The notes beneath the pieces were generated by a model that did no database searches, was not told the DNA's origin, and saw only the letters and a program-made list of their open reading frames with translations. Positions 35,786-44,890 of a stretch of 64,000 nt of DNA are shown here, piece by piece. The stretch spans positions 1,116,001 to 1,180,000 of the forward strand of contig OZ244118.1 of the NCBI GenBank assembly GCA_965215765.1. The letters are read 5' to 3'. The stretch is from G965212025 sp965215765. Its GTDB lineage: Bacteria > Pseudomonadota > Gammaproteobacteria > Poriferisulfidales > Oxydemutatoraceae. Numbering within the stretch: position 1 is the first letter of the stretch; each line of letters starts with the position of its first letter. The translations under genes and the position numbers were made by a program.

Positions 35786-37249
35786 ATGGCAAACAATGTT
35801 GGGAATTTATTTACGAAGTACTCGGCTACTTACAGTAAAGCTGGTGATGACGACGCGGATCGTGAGCCACTGAATCCAAAGGAGCTAAAAAAAGCGTCTC
35901 GAAATGAACTACGTGGTCTTGGGAATGCTCTTCGCGTTAGCAAGCGTGGCGGTAATTTTCTGGATCGCGTTGTGTGTTGGCTTGAAGACCGTGTTTTTTC
36001 GCTTACGCGCAGCAGTTACCCGGAGTCAAGTCGGCAATCGCAAAGCAAGGAATTTTCTGAAGATGTTAAGAAAGCACTCACAGAAATAGGCGTGGACACT
36101 GAAGGAGTAGACGAACACCAACTAATGAAGCAAATAAAATCAGTTCAGGTGCGTGATTTGCCGCTGCGCTCAGGTTTTGTTCAATCCATTCTTCGGGATG
36201 TTGCGAGATTGCAGCGCGATGCCGGGTGGGGTGAACTGCCAGAAATTGCCAAAGCGGCGTTTTTGGAAACAGATACGGATTCCCCTGCACAGGATCCAGT
36301 TTATCAGGAAGATTTGCTTGAGCGTGATTCTGAACCAGAACAGGTGGTAACAAATACGAGCGATAACAGTCATGACAAGAGTGGGCATCAAACCCCGGTC
36401 CATGGCGATGAGTCTGTCAGAAATGACCCGAGTCTGCCTTCTTCCGAAATGGAAGTGGAAACTCATAAAGACGATGAGAAAAAATTTGCGGATCTGACTG
36501 GTGCTGAATTCACTGACAGGCTTTGCTCACAGACAAGGAAGTTTGTTGTAGGCTACCTGGAAATTGAGTTGAAAAGACGCCAGTGTGATATCAACCCGGA
36601 ACAGAGTACCCAAGTTGTGAAAGACGCGACTTTGGAACTTGCTAAACGCAAATTTCCGGGAGAAGAAGGCCATGACCCTATTTCTGATATTATGGCGCAC
36701 ACGAAAGAACTGGAAAAGAACAAGTTTTATGAGAATGTGAATGAAAGTTTTGCTAAGCCTGTGGCTGCTTCTGAAGATGAGGCACTTGTTGAGACAGCAC
36801 TCGAACTATTTGTAGACAATGAGGCTTGGCTGGAAGCGTATATCTCTACACGTTTAGACGAATTAGGGATAGGGGTATCACCTGTGGATGATCCAAATTC
36901 TTCACCAAAAGTTAGTCAACTAAAAGCTTTTAGGGAGAAACTCGACACACAGGAAATTAAAAAACGTATACATAGTGCTGCCAGTGAAGTACTTGGTGAG
37001 GCAGGATATAATACTGACATTCTTTTAATTGATAAAGAATCTCCAGTTCGTAGGGTATATCAAGATAATTTATATGGAGATGCATGGAGTCGGCACAAAA
37101 CAGCCGCGACACAACTTTTTTCTAATAATTATATGGCTGCAAGAATGGGAGGTGATGTTCTTTTGTTGGACAAAGTAGAGGAAGACACCATACAGGCATT
37201 TATTGTGCAATTTAAAATTGATTTTGTTAAGGGTATGCCATCACCCTAA
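35786..37249 (+). CDS. F7: array-family protein, N-M1-C (487 aa), mosaic N module
   Basis: The first ~84 residues match F6 almost exactly (GDDDADREPL, GLGNALR). From there the sequence switches to the F8/F1 type (SQSKEFSEDVKKAL, GVDEHQLMKQ). The linker (SPAQDPVYQEDLLERDSEPE) is shared with F8. M1 starts near residue 232 and the C module near 378. This reads as a recombination product of two family members. A clean terminator follows, and then a lysS 3' fragment. The function is unknown. Confidence 0.83.
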   Translation: MANNVGNLFTKYSATYSKAGDDDADREPLNPKELKKASRNELRGLGNALRVSKRGGNFLDRVVCWLEDRVFSLTRSSYPESSRQSQSKEFSEDVKKALTEIGVDTEGVDEHQLMKQIKSVQVRDLPLRSGFVQSILRDVARLQRDAGWGELPEIAKAAFLETDTDSPAQDPVYQEDLLERDSEPEQVVTNTSDNSHDKSGHQTPVHGDESVRNDPSLPSSEMEVETHKDDEKKFADLTGAEFTDRLCSQTRKFVVGYLEIELKRRQCDINPEQSTQVVKDATLELAKRKFPGEEGHDPISDIMAHTKELEKNKFYENVNESFAKPVAASEDEALVETALELFVDNEAWLEAYISTRLDELGIGVSPVDDPNSSPKVSQLKAFREKLDTQEIKKRIHSAASEVLGEAGYNTDILLIDKESPVRRVYQDNLYGDAWSRHKTAATQLFSNNYMAARMGGDVLLLDKVEEDTIQAFIVQFKIDFVKGMPSP

Positions 37250-37282
37250 TCTGAGATTTAGAGAAAACTGTAAAGGGTACAC

Positions 37283-37330
37283 GAGGCGGTCTTTCTCTGG
37301 CATAAGATCTTTAGCGTTTTTGCCAAGCCG
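37283..37330 (+). terminator. Rho-independent-like terminator of F7
   Basis: A perfect seven-pair GAGGCGG/CCGCCTC stem enclosing an inner GGC/GCC pair, followed by TTTTAT. Confidence 0.5.
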
Positions 37331-37432
37331 CCTCTTTTATATAACTGAGGAGCTGTTATTGGGACTGTTTCTGCAGAAGTCGGGATGGGGCTGCCGTCAT
37401 GGCTTCCGGAAAGCTACAATCGTTTCTGGTTT

Positions 37433-37874
37433 CTATACAGGAAAAGTTGCAGGGAATTCCTCTTCCGCATAATAAAGTTTGACATCATCGCAGGACTGGT
37501 TCCCGGCACTGCCGGTAAATCCTTGATAAAACTTCTGGTGACACTGACCACTTGCTCTTCGATCAGGAATGATTTGCCCTCGTTTCCCGCCTTGGGATTG
37601 ATTCGTTTGAGATAGTACCTGCCGTTACGGTTGATGAAGCCAAGGTCAATAACGGACAGCTTTTCCCGTTTATTTTTTTCCAGCAAATAGCTTGGCTCAA
37701 CATTGGTTTTTCATCAGATTGGCTGTCAAGCCAACGCTGCAGGCGTCTGTACTTATGCTGGTTTCCAGCCAGAACTGCGAAAGTGAAAACTTAAGCTCCG
37801 TGAAGCGCCGACGAAGAAAATCATGGTCGATCCAACTCAGCAAGGCACCAGCGCGTGGCTCGCTCGTTCTGCTG
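37433..37874 (-). pseudogene. lysS 3'-end fragment inside the array, copy 1
   Basis: It corresponds to the last ~147 codons of the lysyl-tRNA synthetase gene at 44891, including its stop and downstream flank, but frameshifted in two places. It is joined to the array inter-gene block near TTCTGC at 37869-37874. It lies between F7 and F8. Confidence 0.85.
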
Positions 37875-38044
37875 TCCAAGTGGTGCTTTTCGGTGATGAC
37901 CGACTTTTATCCACCTGCTTTTTCCTGTGCAAACGGCACCCGGGTGACTCAAGGATTCAAAAGCCAGAGTTCCTAAACGGGATAAAGAAGGTGGTTTTGT
38001 CGCTCGAAGCAGGCGGAAAATTGGATGTTATGGGTTTTTCAGGT

Positions 38045-38335
38045 TACAATGGTTACCAATCGGTATTGGAGCGATGGGTTCAGGTTCGAGCCGACATGAA
38101 CAAACGGAGGTAGGGAAACTGTGTGTGGAATGACTGTTTTAATGCGTGAGCAGCCACTTATTCTTTACGTTCCGGTCTGGGAAAGGTGGCAAGAAGGGTT
38201 AAGAAATATTGAGCACCCATGCTTGATAGTCAATAATTTTATTACGGTCGGAAAAGGCCGTTTTTCGGGTTGCAGAAGTGTGCTCGAATTGCGTTGGCCA
38301 CACTTTGTGGCTGTAAATTGTTACAGGAGGTCATG
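38045..38335 (+). promoter_or_regulatory. promoter and leader of F8
   Basis: TACAAT is at 38045-38050; the leader ORF is 38121-38336. The first hairpin has ATTGAG facing CTTGAT, two G-T pairs that preserve the stem. Upstream, 37875-38044 is a short inter-gene block. Confidence 0.6.
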
Positions 38336-39703
38336 ATGGCAAACAGTGTTGGGAATTTATTTACGAAGTACTCGGCTACTTATAGCAGAGCGGGTGAAGA
38401 CTCGAGCCTCATGCCACTGACTCCAAAGGAGCTAAAAAAAGCGTCTCGAAATGAACTGCGTGGTTTAGAAGGGGATGTTCTTCGCGTCAGCAAGCGTGGT
38501 GGTAATTTTCTGGATCGCGTTATGTGCTGGATTGAAGACCGTGTTTTTTCGCTTACGCGCAGCGGCCACCCGGATTCAAGTCGGCAATCGCAAAGCAAGG
38601 AATTTTCTGAAGATGTTAAGAATGCACTCACAGAAATAGGCGTGGACACTGAAGGAGTAGACGAACACCAACTAATGAAGCAAATAAAATCTGTTCAGGT
38701 GCGTGATTTGCCGCTGCGCTCAGGTTTTGTTCAATCCATTCTTCGGGAAGTCGCGTCGCTGGAAAATGCTAGCGGGAGTGATAGACTGCCAGATATTGCC
38801 AAAGCGGCGTTTTCGGAAACTGACACGGGTTCCCCTGCACAGGCTTCAGTTTATCAGGAAGATTTGCTTGAGCGTGATTCTGAACCAGAACAGGTGGTAA
38901 CAAATACGAGCGATAACAGTCATGGCGAGATATGGCATGAAACTCCGGTCTATGGCGATGAGTCTGTCAGAAATGACCCAAAGTTGTCTTCCGAAACGGT
39001 AGGGGAAACTCATAAAGCCGATGAGAAAGACGATATAGGGAAACCAAGTGGGAATGATGTACAGAATGTACTGCAGACACCAGCCAATGATGTAACGGAA
39101 GCAACCAATGTATCAGCAGGAAATGTACCCAGTAAGAAAATTGGTGAACGAGAACATCAAAATTTTGGCGATAAAGATGTGACTGACGAAGAAAGCCCAA
39201 TACTGTCTCTTTCCGAAGTGGAATCAACTAGCAAAGCCGATGAGAAAGGCGATAAAGGGAAACCAAGTGGGAATGATGCGCAGAATGTATCGCAGACACC
39301 ACCCAATGATGTAACGGAAGCAACCAATGTAAAGGAAGCTGCCGCCGCAAAGGAAGTTGCAAAGGAAGCTTATTTGGCGAATCTTGAAGGAACCTTGCAT
39401 GTATCAGGTGTTGCCAGAGACGTTATTGTTGAAGAGGGATATGATCTTATTAGGTTTTTTAGTTACGGAAGAGGTACTCCTCTTTATTTAGCATATTGTG
39501 ATCATATGCCTAAACATGGAAACAAATGGCGGAGCATACACAAACAAGTTGCGTTAGACATTTATTCTGATCATTATGATAAAGCAGCTGAGAAAGGTGA
39601 TATTTTGTTGGACAACGTAAAGGATGCCAGCATAAAAGAATTTGATCAGTATTTTAAACATGAATTCGAGGTTGTCGTGAGAGAAATTAAAGCTAAAGAG
39701 TAA
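38336..39703 (+). CDS. F8: array-family protein, N-linker-C without M1 (455 aa)
   Basis: The N module (1-160) has a unique stretch after residue 16 (RAGEDSSLMPL). The middle module is replaced by a long acidic linker in which a GKPSGND, QTP and NDVTEATNV unit occurs twice. The C module starts near residue 342. Parts of the linker match the F6 linker (IGEREHQNF with VTDEE). The architecture suggests deletion of M1 and duplication of linker. The 3' flank has a weakened hairpin and then a stray second C-module end. Confidence 0.82.
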   Translation: MANSVGNLFTKYSATYSRAGEDSSLMPLTPKELKKASRNELRGLEGDVLRVSKRGGNFLDRVMCWIEDRVFSLTRSGHPDSSRQSQSKEFSEDVKNALTEIGVDTEGVDEHQLMKQIKSVQVRDLPLRSGFVQSILREVASLENASGSDRLPDIAKAAFSETDTGSPAQASVYQEDLLERDSEPEQVVTNTSDNSHGEIWHETPVYGDESVRNDPKLSSETVGETHKADEKDDIGKPSGNDVQNVLQTPANDVTEATNVSAGNVPSKKIGEREHQNFGDKDVTDEESPILSLSEVESTSKADEKGDKGKPSGNDAQNVSQTPPNDVTEATNVKEAAAAKEVAKEAYLANLEGTLHVSGVARDVIVEEGYDLIRFFSYGRGTPLYLAYCDHMPKHGNKWRSIHKQVALDIYSDHYDKAAEKGDILLDNVKDASIKEFDQYFKHEFEVVVREIKAKE

Positions 39704-39819
39704 AAAGTAAGGCACACGAAGCGGTTTTTTTCTGGCATAAGATCTCCATCGCCATTTTTGCAAGCCGCCCCCTCACCACAAATGAGAGGTCTGTCTACAG
39801 GGGTCCAGAGACCCGACCC

Positions 39820-40007
39820 GTACATGTGGCGGCATATATACAAACAAATTGCGTTAGACATTTTTTCTGCTCATTATGATGAAGCGGCTCAGGAAAGGTG
39901 ATGTTTCGCTGGGCAACGTAGAAAAATCTACCAATACAGAATTTGCTCAGTATTTTAAGCGTGAATTCGAGAATGCCGTGGTAGCGATTAAATCTGAGAA
40001 AAAGTAG
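39820..40007 (+). pseudogene. orphan C-module end
   Basis: A second copy of the F8 gene end: IYKQIALDIFSAHYDEAA can be read, then a one-base loss shifts the frame before the VEKS and EFAQYFK region. It ends at TAG 40005-40007 followed by the usual 3' flank. Confidence 0.75.
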
Positions 40008-40431
40008 TAAGGCACACGAGTCGGTTTTTTTCTGGCATAAGATCTCCAGCACCATTTTTGCAAGCCGCCCCTTCACCACAAATGAGAGGCCTGTCTACAG
40101 GGTCCAGAGACCCGACTCGTGATATGGGGTAGGCACCCGGTTTGGTGTTGGCAAAAGGAATGTACTTCGGTTTGTCACCCAAACGCATAACCTGCTGTTG
40201 CTTGGGTTGTTTTTTGTGCCGGATAGCCGTGCGCAACCCTCTGGTCACTCGCTTTTGCCTGTCCAAGTGGTGTTTTTCGGTGATGACCGACTTTTATCTA
40301 CCTGCTTTTTCCTGTGCAATCGGCGCCTGGGTGACCCAAGAATTCAAAAGCCAGAGTCCCTAAACGGGATAAAGAAGGTGGCTCTGTCGCCCGAAGCAGG
40401 CGGAAGATTGGATGTTATGGGTTTTTCAGGT
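40008..40431 (+). repeat. array inter-gene block upstream of F9
   Basis: It resembles the block before F6 (CTTCGGTTTGTCACCCAAAC shared with 33010). No gene is supported. Confidence 0.68.
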
Positions 40432-40722
40432 TACAATGGTTACCAATCGGTCTTGGAGCGATGGGGTCAGGTTCGAGCCGACATGAACAAACGGAGGTAG
40501 GGAAGTTGTGTGTGGAATGACTGTTTTAATGCGTGAGCAGCCACTTATTCTTTACGTTCCGGTCTGGGAAAGGTGGCAAGAAGGGTTAAGAAATATCAAG
40601 CACCCATGCTTGATAGTCAATAATTTTATTACGGTCGGAAAAGGCCGTTTTTCGGGTTGCAGAAGTGTGCTCGAATTGCGTTGGCCACACTTTGTGGCTG
40701 TGAATTGTTACAGGAGGTCATG
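40432..40722 (+). promoter_or_regulatory. promoter and leader of F9
   Basis: TACAAT is at 40432-40437; the leader ORF is 40508-40723. Fully conserved with F6. Confidence 0.6.
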
Positions 40723-42180
40723 ATGGCAAACAGTGTTGGGAATTTATTTACGAAGTACTCTGCTACTTACAGTAAACCTGTTGGAGAAGACGCGGGTCGC
40801 GTGCCACTGACTCCAAAGGAGCTAAAAAATGCGTCTCGAAATGAACTGCGTGGTTTAGAAGGGGATGCTCTTCGCGTTAGCAAGCGTGGTGGTAATTTTC
40901 TGGATCGCGTTATGTGCTGGATCGAAGACCGTGTTTTTTCGCTTACGCGCAGCGGCCACCCGGATTCAAGACGACAATCGCAAAGCAAGGAATTTTCTGA
41001 AGATGTTAAGAATGCACTCACAGAAATAGGCGTGGACACTGGAGGAGTAGACGAACACCAACTAATGAAGCAAATAAAATCTGTTCAGGTGCGTGATTTG
41101 CCGCTGCGCTCAGGTTTTGTTCAATCCATTCTTCGGGGAGTCGCGTCACTGGAAAATGGCAGCGGGAAGGACAGGCTACCAGAAATTGCCAAAGCGGCGT
41201 TTTCGGAAACTGACACGGGTTCCCCTGCACAGGCTCCAGTTTATCAGGATGCTTTGCCTGAGCGTGATCCTGAACCAGAACAGGTGGTAACAAATACGAG
41301 CGATAACGGTCATGACAAGAGTGGGCATCAAACCCCGGTCCATGGCGATGAGTCTGTCAGAAATGACCCAAAGTTGTCTTCCGAAACGGTAGGGGAAACT
41401 CATAAAGCCGATGGGAAAAAACTTGCAGATCTGACTAGTGCTGAGTTCACTGAGAGGCTTTACCCAAAGATGAAATGGCATGTTGGTGAACGTTTGAGGG
41501 CTAAGTTGTTGTATGGGAGCAGTCGTGCTATCACCGAGGAACAGCGCGAACAAATTATTAAAGGCGCGATTTTGGAACTTGCTAGTTCAAGATTTCCATC
41601 AGAAGAAGGGCAAGACCCTATTTCTGGCACCATGGCGTACGCGAAAAAACGGGAGGAAGTCCTGTATAGTGAGAAGAAGAGTCGTTCTGCGGCTAAAATC
41701 CAAGATAAAGTGCTTGGATATGTATGCGGTGAAATACAAGATCAGAACGATGAGTTGCTGAATGTCTATATTAATAAACGATTTGAAGAATTAAGTACCG
41801 TTTAGCCAGATTCTGTAGCCAAAAATGAAGCAACAGAAGTTTTTACGAAGAAACTTAAAGATAGTAGATATGGAGGTGGTTGTGTGCAAGTGGATGCCTA
41901 TGGTGTTATTGGTGCGACAAGATATGATGCACTTATGGTTGTGACTAATCCAGATTCTAAAATTCGTAAGGCATACACGGATCATTTATTTGGAAGGAAA
42001 TGGGAAGGGCACAAACAAGCTGCGGCACGAATTTTTTCCAGACATTACGATTCCGCAGCAGGGGAAAATAGTGATATTCTGTTGGACAAAGTAGAGGAAA
42101 CCGCCATGGAAGATTTTATTTCGTCATTCAAACGGGAATTTGGAGGTGTCGCCGAAGAGTGTTTGGAGTTTAATGTTTAG
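40723..42180 (+). pseudogene. F9: array-family gene, N-M1-(stop)-C
   Basis: The first frame ends at TAG 41803-41805 after 360 aa (N module, linker, M1 from about residue 233). The same frame continues without interruption to TAG 42178-42180 and encodes a complete C module (HLFGRKWEGHKQAAARIFS readable). F10 has CAG at the equivalent place, so one C-to-T change probably separated the C module. The shortened N-M1 protein, like F3, may still be made. N module and linker are almost identical to F10. Confidence 0.82.
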
Positions 42181-42352
42181 AGAAAACTGTAGAAGAGCAC
42201 ACGAGGTGGCCTATCTCTGGCATAAGATCTTCAGTGTTTTTGCCAAGCCGCCTCTTTTATATAACTGAAGGGCTGTTATTGGGACTGTTTCTGCAGAAGT
42301 CGGGATGGGGATGCCGTCATGGCTTCCGGAAAACTACAATCATTTCTGGTTT

Positions 42353-42795
42353 CTATACAGGAAAAGTTGCAGGGAATTCCTTTTCCACATAATAAAGTTT
42401 GACATTATTGCCGGGACTGGTTCCCGGTATTGCCGGTAAATCCTTGATAAGACTTCTGGCGACGCTGACCACTTGCTCTTCGCTCAGGAATGATTTGCCC
42501 TCGTTTCCCGCCTTGGGATTGATTCGTTTGAGATAGTACCTGCCGTTACGGTTGATGAAGATAAGATCAATAACGGACAGTTCTTCCCGTTTATTTTTCT
42601 TCCAGCAAGTGGTTAGGCTCAACATTGGTTTTTCGTCAGATTGGCTGTCAAGCCAACGCTGGCAGGTGTCTGTGCTTATGCTGGTTTCCAGCCAGAACTG
42701 TGAAAGCGAAAACTTGAGCTCCGTGAAGCGCCGACGAAGAAAATCATGGTCGATCCAACTCAGCAAGGCACCAGCGCGTGGCCCGCTCGTTCTGC
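42353..42795 (-). pseudogene. lysS 3'-end fragment inside the array, copy 2
   Basis: About 147 codons of the lysS end with an intact reading frame apart from its missing start. It is closer to the true lysS than copy 1 is. The junction to the array block is again at TTCTGC, the same point as in copy 1. Confidence 0.88.
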
Positions 42796-42966
42796 TATCC
42801 AAGTGGTGCTTTCCGGTGATGACCGACTTTTATCCACCTGCTTGTTCCTGTGCAAACTGCGTTGGGTGCCCCAAGAATTCAAAAGCCAGAGTCCCTAAAC
42901 GGGATAAAGAAGGTGGCTCTGTCGCCCGAAGCAGGCGGAAGATTGGATGTTATGGGTTTTTCAGGT

Positions 42967-43257
42967 TAAAATGGTTGTCAGTCGGTCTTGGAGAGATGGG
43001 TTCAGGTTCGAGCCGACATGAACAAACGGAGGTAGGGAAACTGTGTGTGGAATGACTGTTTTAATGCGTGAGCAGCCACTTATTCTTTACGTTCCGGTCT
43101 GGGAAAGGTGGCAAGAAGGGTTAAGAAATATCAAGCACCCATGCTTGATAGTCAATAATTTTATTACGGTCGGAAAAGGTCGTTTTTCGGGTTGCAGAAG
43201 TGTGCTCGAATTGCGTTGGCCACACTTTGTGGCTGTGAATTGTTACAGGAGGTCATG
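42967..43257 (+). promoter_or_regulatory. promoter and leader of F10
   Basis: TAAAAT is at 42967-42972; the leader ORF is 43043-43258. In the second hairpin GGTCG replaces GGCCG, leaving a G-T pair. Upstream, 42796-42966 is a short inter-gene block. Confidence 0.6.
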
Positions 43258-44715
43258 ATGGCAAACAGTGTTGGGAATTTATTTACGAAGTACTCGGCTA
43301 CTTACAGTAAAGCTGGTGAAGAAGACGCGGGTCGCGTGCCACTGAATCCAAAGGAGCTAAAAAAAGCGTCTCGAAATGAACTGCGTGGTTTAGAAGGGGA
43401 TGCTCTTCGCATTAGCAAGCGTGGTGGTAATTTTCTGGATCGCGTTATGTGCTGGATTGAAGACCGTGTTTTTTCGCTTACGCGCAGCGACCACCCGGAT
43501 TCAAGACGGCAATCGCAAAGCAAGGAATTTTCTGAAGATGTTAAGAATGCACTCACAGAAATAGGCGTGGACACCGAAGGAGTAGACGAACACCAACTAA
43601 TGAAGCAAATAAAATCTGTTCAGGTGCGTGATTTGCCGCTGCGCTCAGGTTTTGTTCAATCCATTCTTCGGGGAGTCGCGTCACTGGAAAATGGCAGCGG
43701 GAAGGACAGGCTGCCAGAAATTGCCAAAGCGGCGTTTTCGGAAACTGACACGGGTTCCCCTGCACAGGCTCTAGTTTATCAGGATGCTTTGCCTGAGCGT
43801 GATCCTGAACCAGAACAGGTGGTAACAAATACGAGCGATAACGGTCATGACAAGAGTGGGCATCAAACCCCGGTCCATGGCGATGAGTCTGTCAGAAATG
43901 ACCCAAAATTGTCTTCCGAAACGGTAGGGGAAACTCATAAAGCCGATGGGAAAAAACTTGCAGATCTGACTAGTGCTGAGTTCACTGAGAGGCTTTGCCA
44001 ACAGACGAAAGGGATTTTTAGTATACATTTGGATGCCGAGTTGAGGACGAGCGGTCGTAATATTACCCAGGAACAGCGCGAAGAAATTGTTAGAGGCGCG
44101 ACTTTGGAACTTGCTAGTTTAAGATTCCCATCAGATGAAGGGCATGACCCTATTTCTGGCACCATGGCGTACGCGAAAGAATGTGAAGAAGCCCGACATG
44201 AAGAGAGTAAGGGACGGGGTAGAAATTTATCTGCGGCTAAAATTCAAGAAAAAGTGTTTGTTGATTTAGAACTTAAAATAGGGGATCATGATCGGTTTAA
44301 AGCCTATGTTTCTGCACGTTTAGACGAATTAGAGGGAGTTGAGTCTATTGGGATCGATCAGCCAGATTCTGCGGCCAAAAAGGCAGCAACAGAAGCTTTT
44401 ACGGAGAAACTTGAAAAAAGGAGATATGGAGCTTGTAGTGTGCAAGCTGCTGCCTTTCGTGTTATTCGTGAGGCAGGACCTGATCTTGATGCGAATTCAT
44501 CTGATAAGGCAACCAAGGAACATTTATATGGGGAAACATGGCAACGGCACAAACAAACTGCGACACAAATTTTTTCTAAACATTATGATTCCGCAGCAGA
44601 GAAAAGTAGTGATATTCCGTTTAAAGAAATAGATAAAGCCACCATGGAGGACTTTATTCCGTTATTCAGACAGGAATTTGAAGGTGTCGTGAAGAAGCTG
44701 GTCGATAAAGTTTAG
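43258..44715 (+). CDS. F10: array-family protein, N-M1-C (485 aa)
   Basis: The last and fully intact unit of the array, with the N module (1-160), a linker shared with F9 (SPAQALVYQDALPERDPEPE), M1 from about residue 233 and the C module from about 376. It lies tail to tail with lysS. The start is the second of two overlapping ATGs after AGGAGG. With no recognised homolog the role is unknown; retention of a complete frame beside decayed sisters suggests it is expressed. Confidence 0.84.
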   Translation: MANSVGNLFTKYSATYSKAGEEDAGRVPLNPKELKKASRNELRGLEGDALRISKRGGNFLDRVMCWIEDRVFSLTRSDHPDSRRQSQSKEFSEDVKNALTEIGVDTEGVDEHQLMKQIKSVQVRDLPLRSGFVQSILRGVASLENGSGKDRLPEIAKAAFSETDTGSPAQALVYQDALPERDPEPEQVVTNTSDNGHDKSGHQTPVHGDESVRNDPKLSSETVGETHKADGKKLADLTSAEFTERLCQQTKGIFSIHLDAELRTSGRNITQEQREEIVRGATLELASLRFPSDEGHDPISGTMAYAKECEEARHEESKGRGRNLSAAKIQEKVFVDLELKIGDHDRFKAYVSARLDELEGVESIGIDQPDSAAKKAATEAFTEKLEKRRYGACSVQAAAFRVIREAGPDLDANSSDKATKEHLYGETWQRHKQTATQIFSKHYDSAAEKSSDIPFKEIDKATMEDFIPLFRQEFEGVVKKLVDKV

Positions 44716-44737
44716 AGAAAACTGTAGAAGGGCACAC

Positions 44738-44797
44738 GAGGTGGTCTTTCTATGGCATAAGATTTCCAGCGTTATCTTTGCCAAGCCGCCTCTGTTA
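44738..44797 (+). terminator. terminator-like hairpin of F10
   Basis: GAGGTGG pairs with CCGCCTC through one G-T. It lies between the convergent F10 and lysS genes. The T run is weak. Confidence 0.4.
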
Positions 44798-44890
44798 TAC
44801 AACTGAAGGGCTGTTATTGGGACTGTTTCTGCAGAAGTCGGGATGTGGCTGCCGTCATGGCTTCCGGAAAGCTACAATCGTTTCTGGTTT

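Noticed and set aside
16628..44715. TAG reassigned as glutamine in this genome.
   Set aside because: TAG is the natural stop of several intact family genes (F1, F2, F3, F10), so the two CAG-to-TAG changes are better read as nonsense mutations.
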